Assembly: GCA_046732855.1 (NCBI GenBank) | Contig: JBKPNX010000212.1 | Coordinates: forward strand, 1-9,460 | Length of the DNA: 9,460 bases | Direction: 5' to 3' | From: JBKPNX01 sp046732855 | GTDB taxonomy: Bacteria; Pseudomonadota; Alphaproteobacteria; Geminicoccales; Geminicoccaceae | Shown: positions 1 through 9,460 of the stretch, one piece after another | Numbering within the stretch: position 1 is the stretch's first letter | Layout of the letters: every line of letters begins with the position of its first letter | Translations under genes and position numbers: made by a program | Notes under the pieces: model-generated | What the model saw: only the letters and a program-made list of their open reading frames with translations | What the model was told of the DNA's origin: nothing | Database searches by the model: none

Positions 1-937
1 GTCCTTGCTTCTCTAGGTCGTTTAGAGCCTGAATAGCGGCAATCACCGCCATTGGCTCGCCTGTTGAGAGAAGATTCTTCACTTCATCAAGCTTTTCTTG
101 AAGTTGTGCCCGAAGCATTTCTTCCACTGTAGTGAGAAATATGTCATGGACGCCGCTCGCAGCGGTGACGTTAAGTTGCGGCGTGTGCGTGGGGTCGCCT
201 TTGAATGCGTCCTCGAGATGCTTCACAAGTGTGCCGAGGCTGACCCTGCCGAAATTATCTCTATGCCCGTTTCTGAGCCCCTCGATTAAGTGAAAACTGA
301 ACAGCCCATGTATGTGTTCTTCTCCGCTAAGCGCATGCTTCCGTCTCTCCTCACGCGCAGTTTTGTCGGCGTCGGCTGAGGCCAAGATGAACCGACCGCT
401 ACCCTTGTTTTCCAGTCGAAGTTCCTCGTGAAAGCTTTCGATGTGTTTCCCGCTGTCGGGACTGCTTCTCTCTCCTTGTGTCGCCACGCCACTGTAACAG
501 CAGTCGAGGATCATGATTCCCGTCTTCTTGGGCGTAGAGAGGAGAAAAAGCTCTTTGAGTTCTCGAATACGAATACCTCTCACAAACGGTGCGTCGTAAT
601 CTGCGTCGTGAGGCATGAGGTAACCGTGCTCAAATGGGTCGCGTTGACCATGCCCGGCGAAGTAAAACAGCACGATGTCGCATTGTTCTCTTTTCCAAAG
701 GAGATCGCTGATGGCCATGCGGATCCTTTCGCATGTAGCTTTCTTGTCGATCAAAAAATGGTCATCGTCAATGATAAAGCGGCCGCTCTCCTTCAGAGTA
801 TCGCGAATTTCCGTTGCATCGTAAACAGCGCCCGACAGGTTATCAAGCTTGTCATGTTTGTATTCGTTGATACCGACGACCACGGCGCGTCTAATAAGAT
901 CCTTGTCGGCCTGGTCCTCGGCGCCGTCCCCGTCCAT
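1..937 (-). CDS. Caspase-like protease (peptidase C14, metacaspase/orthocaspase type), C-terminus cut by window edge
   Basis: I translated this frame by hand: it is open for 312 codons from the ATG at 937 to the window edge. Residues 17-34 (RAVVVGINEYKHDKLDNL) form the first strand and loop of the caspase fold. FYFAGHGQ carries the presumed catalytic His96, and GIMILDCCYSG the presumed nucleophile Cys147. Asp145 is the DxC aspartate, which in metacaspases helps form an acidic S1 pocket, so cleavage after Arg or Lys is a reasonable inference. The p10-like half follows: RFILASADADKTA, then GLFSFHLIEGLRNG, then a VSLGTLVKHL segment and THTPQL, in the usual order. Residues from about 265 onward are predicted helical (EEMLRAQLQEKLDEVKNLL) and start a C-terminal region whose identity lies outside the window. 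The start overlaps the stop of the upstream gene (TGATG), so translation is probably coupled. AGA, ATA, TTA and CTA codons set it apart from the GC-rich genes to the right. Such bacterial proteases often act as effectors in immunity or programmed death systems; that role is inferred here. Confidence 0.93.
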   Translation of the reverse strand, partial: MDGDGAEDQADKDLIRRAVVVGINEYKHDKLDNLSGAVYDATEIRDTLKESGRFIIDDDHFLIDKKATCERIRMAISDLLWKREQCDIVLFYFAGHGQRDPFEHGYLMPHDADYDAPFVRGIRIRELKELFLLSTPKKTGIMILDCCYSGVATQGERSSPDSGKHIESFHEELRLENKGSGRFILASADADKTAREERRKHALSGEEHIHGLFSFHLIEGLRNGHRDNFGRVSLGTLVKHLEDAFKGDPTHTPQLNVTAASGVHDIFLTTVEEMLRAQLQEKLDEVKNLLSTGEPMAVIAAIQALNDLEKQG

Positions 938-1542
938 CAGGGGGCCTCGCTCTGCTTAACCTCGATCTTAGCCCCAGCGAATTCTAGCTTAATATCCTTC
1001 CTGGCGACCCAGGTAATGACGGGCTGAATGACCGCCCAGACCTGCTCGGCGGCAGCGACAAGGGTAGCCATGCCTTCTTTAGTCCACGCGCTCATGACCG
1101 CTTGTACGATCTTGCCGCCGAGGAAGAGATTGAAAAGCTCCTCGACTGTTCGTACGAGTTCCTCTGGCTTCGCGAATAGCGACTTGCCGTCGAGGCGCAC
1201 AAACGCGGTCTCGCCGTCGGGTGTAGCGGCGAGCGGGCTAACTGCAGTGACAACGATCACGGGCAATGGCCCAATGCCGAACCGCTGGACAGCCCGCTTG
1301 TAGTCGGGATCGACGAGCGACCCGATGTTGACAAACAGGTTGTCACCCGTCCTCTGGCCGAGGGCGCGGAGCCGCCTTTCGGCCTCGTCCGTATCGACGT
1401 CACCGGGATAAAAGAAGGCAAAGACCTTGGGGCTTGTCGGCAAACTTGCGAGGAAAATGCTCTCCCCGCCGGCTCTCTTCTTCGCCCCACGCCCTCCGCC
1501 CCGCGAATCTTCCTTCTCGACGAAGATGACGTCGTAGGTCAT
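937..1542 (-). CDS. Cysteine-free thioredoxin-fold protein, partner of the caspase
   Basis: A protein of 201 residues, counted from the ATG at 1542; an in-frame TTG at 1581 would add 13 residues. After a short strand (MTYDVIFVEKE) comes a Gly/Lys/Arg-rich linker at about 12-27. A thioredoxin-like domain spans about 38-140: strand KVFAFFYPG, helix DEAERRLRALG, strand LFVNIGS, helix YKRAVQRFGIG, the cis-proline-like turn GPLPVIVVTA (Pro94), then a final helix PEELVRTVEELF. The CxxC redox motif is absent, and there is no cysteine anywhere in the protein, so it cannot act as a thiol oxidoreductase. A binding, sensing or scaffolding role is more likely. Residues 144-180 look like amphipathic or hydrophobic helices, and the tail DIKLEFAGAKIEVKQ looks like a beta hairpin. 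The stop codon shares one base with the caspase start. I do not recognise a named family. The fold call rests on the strand/helix pattern and the cis-Pro region, not on strong sequence identity. Confidence 0.8.
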   Translation of the reverse strand: MTYDVIFVEKEDSRGGGRGAKKRAGGESIFLASLPTSPKVFAFFYPGDVDTDEAERRLRALGQRTGDNLFVNIGSLVDPDYKRAVQRFGIGPLPVIVVTAVSPLAATPDGETAFVRLDGKSLFAKPEELVRTVEELFNLFLGGKIVQAVMSAWTKEGMATLVAAAEQVWAVIQPVITWVARKDIKLEFAGAKIEVKQSEAP

Positions 1543-1595
1543 GACTGCAATCCACGGTCGTTCCTGTGCGACATCCGGCAAACTCGATCGGCAAG

Positions 1596-1624
1596 ATCCT
1601 GCTCTCGAGTCGAAGCTCAGTCAA
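1596..1624 (-). promoter_or_regulatory. Possible weak sigma-70 promoter for the thioredoxin-like/caspase pair
   Basis: On the minus strand, TTGACT (1624-1619, five of six to the -35 consensus) is followed after 17 bases by CAGGAT (1601-1596, three of six to the -10 consensus). Transcription would start near 1589, about 47 bases before the ATG at 1542. It lies in the gap between the end of the EndoU gene (1651) and the thioredoxin-like gene. The -10 element is poor, so this is only a candidate. Confidence 0.22.
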
Positions 1625-1650
1625 TACCATTCCACTTCCGGCAGCTGGTC

Positions 1651-2769
1651 TCATAAGACATAGCACCGGACATACGAACCGGGTCGACGCGGCTCGATGC
1701 TCCCGTGAGACATCACCGCTGAGGTCCGACTGGCTCGCACGAGCCCCAGAAACCGCGGGAAGAAGGTGCGCAGACTGCGGCCGTCGGGGCTGCGATACAG
1801 CTCGATCTGGTAGCGGGCGCCGTTGATCGCGGTCTCGACGCGGCCGCGCTCGAAGAAGCGCACCGTCCCGAGCGCCATCAGCCCCTCGATGCTGCACCCG
1901 ACCCAGAAGCCGCCGATCGGCTCGTGCAGCGGGCGGCGCTGCCCGGTGTCGTAGTCGTAGGCCCGCCAGTCGTAGGCGAGCGTCGCGACCTCGGGCACGT
2001 CCCGGCCGAGCCTGGTCAGCGGCCCGCCCTGCCGGTACGGGCCGTCGTAGCGGCTGCCGTCGTAGTCGATGTCGTCCTGGCCCGAGAACGCCGCCCAATC
2101 GTCCAGCCAGTACTTGTACCAGAAGTGATGGCCGTTGACCTCGCCGCCCTTCTGCTCGCCGACCGCGACGTGCTCGAAGGCGGACAGGTCGAGGTTGCGC
2201 CCGTCGTCGAACTGCCGGAACCACAGCTCGAAGACCAGGTCCTGCCAGGCGTCGCTCGAATAGCCGGCGCCGTTCTGGCGCTCCAGGTGCGCGCGCGCCG
2301 CGGCCATCGGCGGAGAATCGGCGACGGCTTCGAGCAGCGCGATAATCTCGCGCGCCTCTGCCGGCTGATTGTCCTCGGGCTTGCTCTGGTCGAGGCGATA
2401 GTTGTCGAACAGCGCCTGGCACAGATCGTAGGTGCGGCGCTTCTGCGCCGGGATCTGCACCTCGGCGAACAGGCGATGCTCCGGGTCGTGGCCGCCGCGC
2501 TGATCGACCCGGACGAAGCCGCGCGCCGGGTCGCCCGCCTCGTCCATGGCAATCGCGGGGATGCCGCTCGCGGACTGATCGGCGTCCCAGATGCGCTGAT
2601 AGATCGTGTCCCTCGCCGCGGCGCGCACGGCCGGCGATGAGGGCCAGAGCGCCACCGCCGCGGCCGCGCCCAGGTGCCTAAGAAAAGCGCGCCGTGCGAG
2701 TGGTGGCGAGCCGCGGCTTGCCCATGTCACGGCCAGATCCGGCCGGCGACTGCCTCGACCTTCAGTCAT
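1651..2769 (-). CDS. Tat-exported EndoU-family (XendoU-like) endoribonuclease-like protein
   Basis: A protein of 372 residues from the ATG at 2769. An ATG at 2790 and a GTG at 2730 are also in frame, and no clear Shine-Dalgarno decides between them. A twin-arginine signal (RRAFLRH at 26-32, then a hydrophobic AAAAVALW stretch and AVRAAA) predicts export of a folded protein by Tat. The mature part opens with IYQRIWDADQSA, matching the LWDAD start of EndoU domains. The family core is clear: AFEHVAVGEQKGGEVNGHHFW carries the presumed catalytic histidines, His200 in FEHVAVGE and His215 in NGHHFW. A YDGPY segment, AYDWRAY and GGFWVGCSIEGLMALGTV follow in family order. EndoU enzymes cut RNA at uridines, leaving 2',3'-cyclic phosphates. 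By a from-memory alignment, the third catalytic residue (Lys in K-x-x-G-S) falls on Glu283 (HEPIGG), so activity is uncertain. The domain should end near TFFPRF; the last 25-30 residues resemble no family sequence and lie at the composition change. Divergent from lhr, and on the same strand as the caspase pair. Confidence 0.85.
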   Translation of the reverse strand: MTEGRGSRRPDLAVTWASRGSPPLARRAFLRHLGAAAAVALWPSSPAVRAAARDTIYQRIWDADQSASGIPAIAMDEAGDPARGFVRVDQRGGHDPEHRLFAEVQIPAQKRRTYDLCQALFDNYRLDQSKPEDNQPAEAREIIALLEAVADSPPMAAARAHLERQNGAGYSSDAWQDLVFELWFRQFDDGRNLDLSAFEHVAVGEQKGGEVNGHHFWYKYWLDDWAAFSGQDDIDYDGSRYDGPYRQGGPLTRLGRDVPEVATLAYDWRAYDYDTGQRRPLHEPIGGFWVGCSIEGLMALGTVRFFERGRVETAINGARYQIELYRSPDGRSLRTFFPRFLGLVRASRTSAVMSHGSIEPRRPGSYVRCYVL

Positions 2770-2884
2770 CTTCCGACAGCGGCTTGGCATGGCGACAGCG
2801 CAGCTCTCCGTTCACCAATCGATACCATCTGTCGCGCGAGGGCAAGTCGCGGGGCTGTGGGGGCGGCGCCGGCGCTGGTCCCAT
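2762..2884 (-). CDS. Possible 40-residue small protein overlapping the EndoU start
   Basis: An ORF from the ATG at 2884 encodes a 40-residue peptide with a Pro-rich start (PAPAPPPQPRD) and a plausible protein-like second half, RDRWYRLVNGELRCRH, ending in an acidic SEDD. Its stop lies inside the EndoU start region: the bases ATGACTGA contain both the EndoU ATG at 2769 and this TGA, an arrangement typical of translational coupling. The ribosome-binding site is weak (GCGGGACG just before the ATG). In GC-rich DNA chance ORFs are common, and I recognise no family, so this is tentative. If it is real, the ATG at 2769 rather than 2790 is favoured for EndoU. Confidence 0.3.
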   Translation of the reverse strand: MGPAPAPPPQPRDLPSRDRWYRLVNGELRCRHAKPLSEDD

Positions 2885-3122
2885 CGTCCCGCTTGCCCCG
2901 TAACGGCGCCATGGGCGGCACGGGGCATGCGGGGCGTTGAGCACCCGCCTGACCACCCCCAGCGCCGGGGGAGATCGGCGAGGGTTGATCGGCACGGCGC
3001 CGACCCCTAGTTCTCATGATCCCGAACGTGCGGACAGTCTGTGCGTCCGTAGAGGGCGCACCGGCTTCCTAAACGCCTGCGCCAGCCAGGAGTTGCCCTT
3101 TGCGCCACGCCGGTCCTGTCCG
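2885..3122. other. Divergent intergenic region between the EndoU and lhr genes
   Basis: This gap should hold the promoters for the two divergent transcripts. I see no strong -35/-10 pair: TTGATC at 2985-2990 is followed after 17 bases by a poor -10 (TAGTTC). There is no convincing tRNA, riboswitch or transposon end. The lhr reading frame remains open upstream to a TTG at 2937, but that translation is Arg/Pro/Ser-rich and does not look like protein. Confidence 0.6.
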
Positions 3123-7448
<4,326 letters not shown>

Positions 7449-7483
7449 ACAGGCGCGTGCCGGCGGCGCAATTGACAGGCGCG

Positions 7484-7921
7484 ATGATCCGAGGCTCGCT
7501 CAGCCACGTCGATCTCACCGTCACCGATCTGGCGAGCTCGGTCGATTTCTATGACCGCGTGCTCGGGCGCCTCGGCTATCGGCGAGCGGACGACCTCGGC
7601 GCAGGCGCGCCCTGTTGGGGCATTTCGGACAGCGGCGGCGGGTTTTTCACGATCGCCCTGAAGCCGTCGCGATCCAAGAGCAGAGCGACCCGGCACGATC
7701 GCTATGCGCCGGGTCTTCACCACCTCGCCTTCCATGCCGACAGCCGCGAAGACGTGGATTGCATTCATGGTTTCCTACTCGAGATCGGCGCGACGGTGCT
7801 CGATCCGCCGACGGAGTACGACTACACGCCGGGGTATTACGCGGTCTTCTTCGCCGACCCCGACGGCATCAAGCTCGAGGTCGTGTTCGAGCCGCATCTG
7901 CGCGGCCGTGTCGGCGAATGA
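7484..7921 (+). CDS. VOC (glyoxalase/bleomycin-resistance fold) family protein
   Basis: A protein of 145 residues made of two beta-alpha-beta-beta-beta modules. It opens with SHVDLTVTDLASSVDFYDRVL, the usual first module, with His8 as a metal ligand. The second module has GLHHLAFHADSREDVD (His80) and the end strand FADPDGIKLEVVFEP (Glu132), so three of the normal metal-ligand positions are filled. PTEYDYTPGYYAVFFADPDG is typical of single-domain VOC proteins. The family includes glyoxalase I, fosfomycin and bleomycin resistance proteins, and dioxygenases; the substrate cannot be told from this sequence. The ATG at 7484 has CAGG a few bases upstream; a GTG at 7457 is the alternative start. The 35 bp gap after lhr suggests a shared transcript. 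No functional link to the helicase is evident. Confidence 0.92.
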   Translation: MIRGSLSHVDLTVTDLASSVDFYDRVLGRLGYRRADDLGAGAPCWGISDSGGGFFTIALKPSRSKSRATRHDRYAPGLHHLAFHADSREDVDCIHGFLLEIGATVLDPPTEYDYTPGYYAVFFADPDGIKLEVVFEPHLRGRVGE

Positions 7922-8041
7922 CGGAGAGCTGACCGGCTGAAAGGCCGTCGGCCGATTTGGTCCGCGTGGTCGAGAGCGATGCGCCGGCTGCTTTTAGAAC
8001 GGGAGCGAGGCCCTGCTTGCAGGCCAGCCCTTCGGACCGGG
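7922..8041. other. Convergent intergenic region between the VOC and DUF4340 genes
   Basis: The two genes end facing each other across 120 bp. A short palindrome GGCCgtcGGCC lies near 7942-7955 and a longer inverted repeat at 8009-8025. Neither is followed by a T-tract, so no standard intrinsic terminator can be called. Confidence 0.6.
8009..8025. repeat. Short inverted repeat in the convergent gap, possible terminator hairpin
   Basis: GGCCCTGCTTGCAGGCC pairs GGCC-TGC with GCAGGCC, with one bulged C and a very short loop. Its position between two convergent stop codons fits a bidirectional terminator, but there is no U-run on either strand. Confidence 0.3.
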
Positions 8042-9055
8042 TCAGCTCGCGAGCCGGGCGGCGAAATCCGTGAGGTTGCTGATCTGATTGTCCGGAACCG
8101 TGACGATCTCGGTGTGGTCGGGCATGAGGACATACCGGCCAAGCCCATCCGATGCCATGTCACCGACCGCGAAATCGAGCGGGGGCCGCGCCTGGTCGTT
8201 GGTGAACAGAACGACGATGGTGCCAGGATCGACCAGGCCGTAGCCGTCGCCAGGCGCACCGTAGGCAACGCTGCGTTCGATCATGGTCTGACTGAACGCC
8301 GTCAGCGCCTGGGTGATCAGCTCGCTCTGCGCAGGATCGGCGACATGGCGTGTGTCCGGCGCGTCGCCCGGCGCGTGCCGGTGCAGAAGCCACGCTCCGC
8401 CGGCGTCGCGCTCGAAGCGGTACGACTTGTCGCGTGCGAAGATCTCGACCGCCGCCACCTCGCCGATCGGCAGCGGCACCAGCGGCCGCGGCCCAGGCGG
8501 CGCCTGGTCGCCGCGCGCCCCCGCGGCGACAGCCTGCCACTCCTTGCCGACGAAGCCTGACATCAGATAGAGGTCGCCGCGATCGATCAAACGCATGTAC
8601 TGCAGCAGGCCATCGTTGTTGGCGGCGCCGAAGTCGGCGGTCAGGACCACGCCCCCGGCGTCCTCGAGCGTGATCGAGAGACGCGGGCGGTCGAGGCCGA
8701 AATCGGCGAGGCGGCTCCCTGCGACCTCCTCGGACTCGAGCGTGCGCACGGGGTTGGCGGTGTGCATCAACTTGACCGCACGATCGATCGTTTCGGCAAA
8801 TTGGGCGTCGACCGGGCGCGCGCTGCCTTCCTTGATCCAGCCGCTCCCCTGCCGGATGAACGCGCTCGGTACTCCATCTGCGATCACCGTCGCCCGGGCG
8901 ATGCTCTCCGGCGCCTGGCGGAGCACGCCGTTTGCCTCGGCATGGATCAGCTGCCGGCGCTCCGGCAAGGCGCCGGAGAGCAGCATCGCGACGAGGTAGG
9001 CGAGCGCCATCAGCGCCGCCGCCGGCATCCAGAACCGGCCGACCAGCGCGTTCAT
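8042..9055 (-). CDS. DUF4340 domain protein of a Gld-type ABC export system
   Basis: A protein of 337 residues. The ATG at 9055 is chosen because ATGA overlaps the stop of the upstream GldG-like gene; a GTG at 9067 is the alternative. One N-terminal membrane segment (about 10-28, MPAAALMALAYLVAMLLSG) would anchor it in the inner membrane, with the rest outside the cytoplasm. The body has the repeated DUF4340 pattern: a segment with GSGWIKEGSARPVDAQFAET, then VRTLESEEVAGSRLADFGLDRP (the LADFGLD motif is typical) with SITLEDAGG and TADFGAAN, and a second unit with VAAVEIFARDKSYRFERDAGGAWLL and YGLVDPGTIVVLFTN. The family normally sits beside GldG/GldF-like ABC transporter genes, as here. Its molecular role is not established; a periplasm-facing subunit of the exporter is the usual guess. 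Confidence 0.88.
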   Translation of the reverse strand: MNALVGRFWMPAAALMALAYLVAMLLSGALPERRQLIHAEANGVLRQAPESIARATVIADGVPSAFIRQGSGWIKEGSARPVDAQFAETIDRAVKLMHTANPVRTLESEEVAGSRLADFGLDRPRLSITLEDAGGVVLTADFGAANNDGLLQYMRLIDRGDLYLMSGFVGKEWQAVAAGARGDQAPPGPRPLVPLPIGEVAAVEIFARDKSYRFERDAGGAWLLHRHAPGDAPDTRHVADPAQSELITQALTAFSQTMIERSVAYGAPGDGYGLVDPGTIVVLFTNDQARPPLDFAVGDMASDGLGRYVLMPDHTEIVTVPDNQISNLTDFAARLAS

Positions 9056-9460
9056 CGTCGCCGCCACCAGACGACGCCGCCCAGCAAAGCGATCGAGAGC
9101 GGCAGCAGCACGACGGTCACCAGGAACACGCCCTGCATCTGCGCCTTGGTCAAGAGGATCTGCGCTGGTGCCGGAATGCGCGATGCGATCGGCACCGCCT
9201 CCTCGTCACGCAGCAGCCAGCGCACCATGGCGAGCGCGAGGTCGCTGTTGGCGGTGTAGGGAAGAAAGGAATTGCTGGCGAAATCGCTGTCGCCGATCAC
9301 GATCGCCCGGAATGGGCGAGCGTCAGCGCCCGCCAACGTGCCTTCGCTGGCGGCGGCAAGGGTCCGCGCCTGGGTCAGATCCGGCGCGACGGCGGCGGCA
9401 GCGACCGGCGCGGCCTCGGGCTGACGCTCGGCGACGGGCGCGGCAGCTGCGGCGACCGGC
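9052..9460 (-). CDS. GldG-family ABC transport auxiliary protein, C-terminal part only
   Basis: The frame is open from the right edge of the window to the TGA at 9054-9052, giving 135 residues. The motif VIGDSDFASNSFLPYTANSDLALAMVRWL is the hallmark of GldG-like proteins (GDSDFASN, then N-S-D-L and a tryptophan). A C-terminal membrane helix, VFLVTVVLLPLSIALLGGVVWW, ends in RRR, a cytoplasmic positive tail. In gliding Bacteroidota, GldA/F/G form an ABC system; in proteobacteria homologues occur with DUF4340 proteins in uncharacterised export loci. Upstream of the hallmark is an Ala/Pro/Val-rich stretch (PVAAAAAPVAERQPEAAPV and onward) that looks like a flexible linker between the main extracytoplasmic domain, off the window, and this end. 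An in-frame TTG at 9336 is not a real start. Confidence 0.88.
   Translation of the reverse strand, partial: PVAAAAAPVAERQPEAAPVAAAAVAPDLTQARTLAAASEGTLAGADARPFRAIVIGDSDFASNSFLPYTANSDLALAMVRWLLRDEEAVPIASRIPAPAQILLTKAQMQGVFLVTVVLLPLSIALLGGVVWWRRR

Noticed and set aside
428..1027. A 199-codon plus-strand ORF at the left end
   Set aside because: It is antisense to the caspase gene, whose translation has unmistakable catalytic motifs in the other direction.
1400..2422. A 340-codon minus-strand frame crossing the EndoU and thioredoxin-like genes
   Set aside because: It is an Arg/Ala-rich out-of-frame shadow; the other frame gives EndoU and thioredoxin-like sequence.
1924..2640. A 238-codon plus-strand ORF opposite EndoU
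   Set aside because: It is a Val/Ala/Arg-rich antisense shadow of the EndoU coding sequence.
2985..3013. TTGATC followed by TAGTTC as an lhr promoter
   Set aside because: The -10 element matches only two of six consensus bases, no better than chance.
2937..3122. N-terminal 62-residue extension of Lhr from a TTG
   Set aside because: The extension has no similarity to Lhr, the start codon is weak, and the ATG at 3123 sits exactly at the usual family start.
8009..8025. Strong intrinsic terminator between the convergent genes
   Set aside because: The hairpin has a bulge and a tiny loop, with no U-tract on either strand, so it is listed only as an inverted repeat.

Overview
The window comes from a GC-rich bacterial chromosome. 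Most of it (about 1,750 to 9,460) uses codons strongly biased to G or C at the third position. A twin-arginine exported protein, a full-length Lhr helicase and a GldG/DUF4340 export pair fit a high-GC proteobacterium, perhaps an alphaproteobacterium; this assignment is inference only. No rRNA, tRNA, transposase, CRISPR array or phage gene was seen.

Layout. (1) 1-1542, minus strand: a two-gene module in visibly more AT-rich DNA. The first gene encodes a small thioredoxin-fold protein with no cysteine. It is joined by a TGATG stop/start overlap to a caspase-like protease (peptidase C14) with an intact His/Cys dyad, whose C-terminus runs off the left edge. This is the most interesting part of the window and looks like an acquired conflict or cell-suicide type module. 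(2) 1651-2769, minus strand: a Tat-exported EndoU (XendoU-family) ribonuclease-like protein. Its two catalytic histidines are visible, but the lysine position seems changed, and its last 25-30 residues look non-native next to the module. A possible 40-residue ORF overlaps its start. (3) 3123-7448, plus strand: a full-length Lhr superfamily 2 helicase of 1441 residues. A small vicinal-oxygen-chelate (glyoxalase-fold) protein follows 35 bp downstream. (4) 8042-9460, minus strand: a DUF4340 protein and the C-terminal end of a GldG-family ABC-transport auxiliary protein, joined by an ATGA overlap. They form the tail of an export operon that enters from the right.

How the genes work together: the thioredoxin-like and caspase genes are almost certainly co-translated and probably act as one unit. 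EndoU lies just upstream on the same strand and could be co-transcribed with them, but the change in base composition suggests that the pair arrived next to an existing EndoU gene. Lhr and the VOC protein may share a transcript without an obvious functional link. GldG and DUF4340 belong to one membrane-associated system. The sharp compositional change between about 1,590 and 1,740 is the best candidate boundary of an accessory island.
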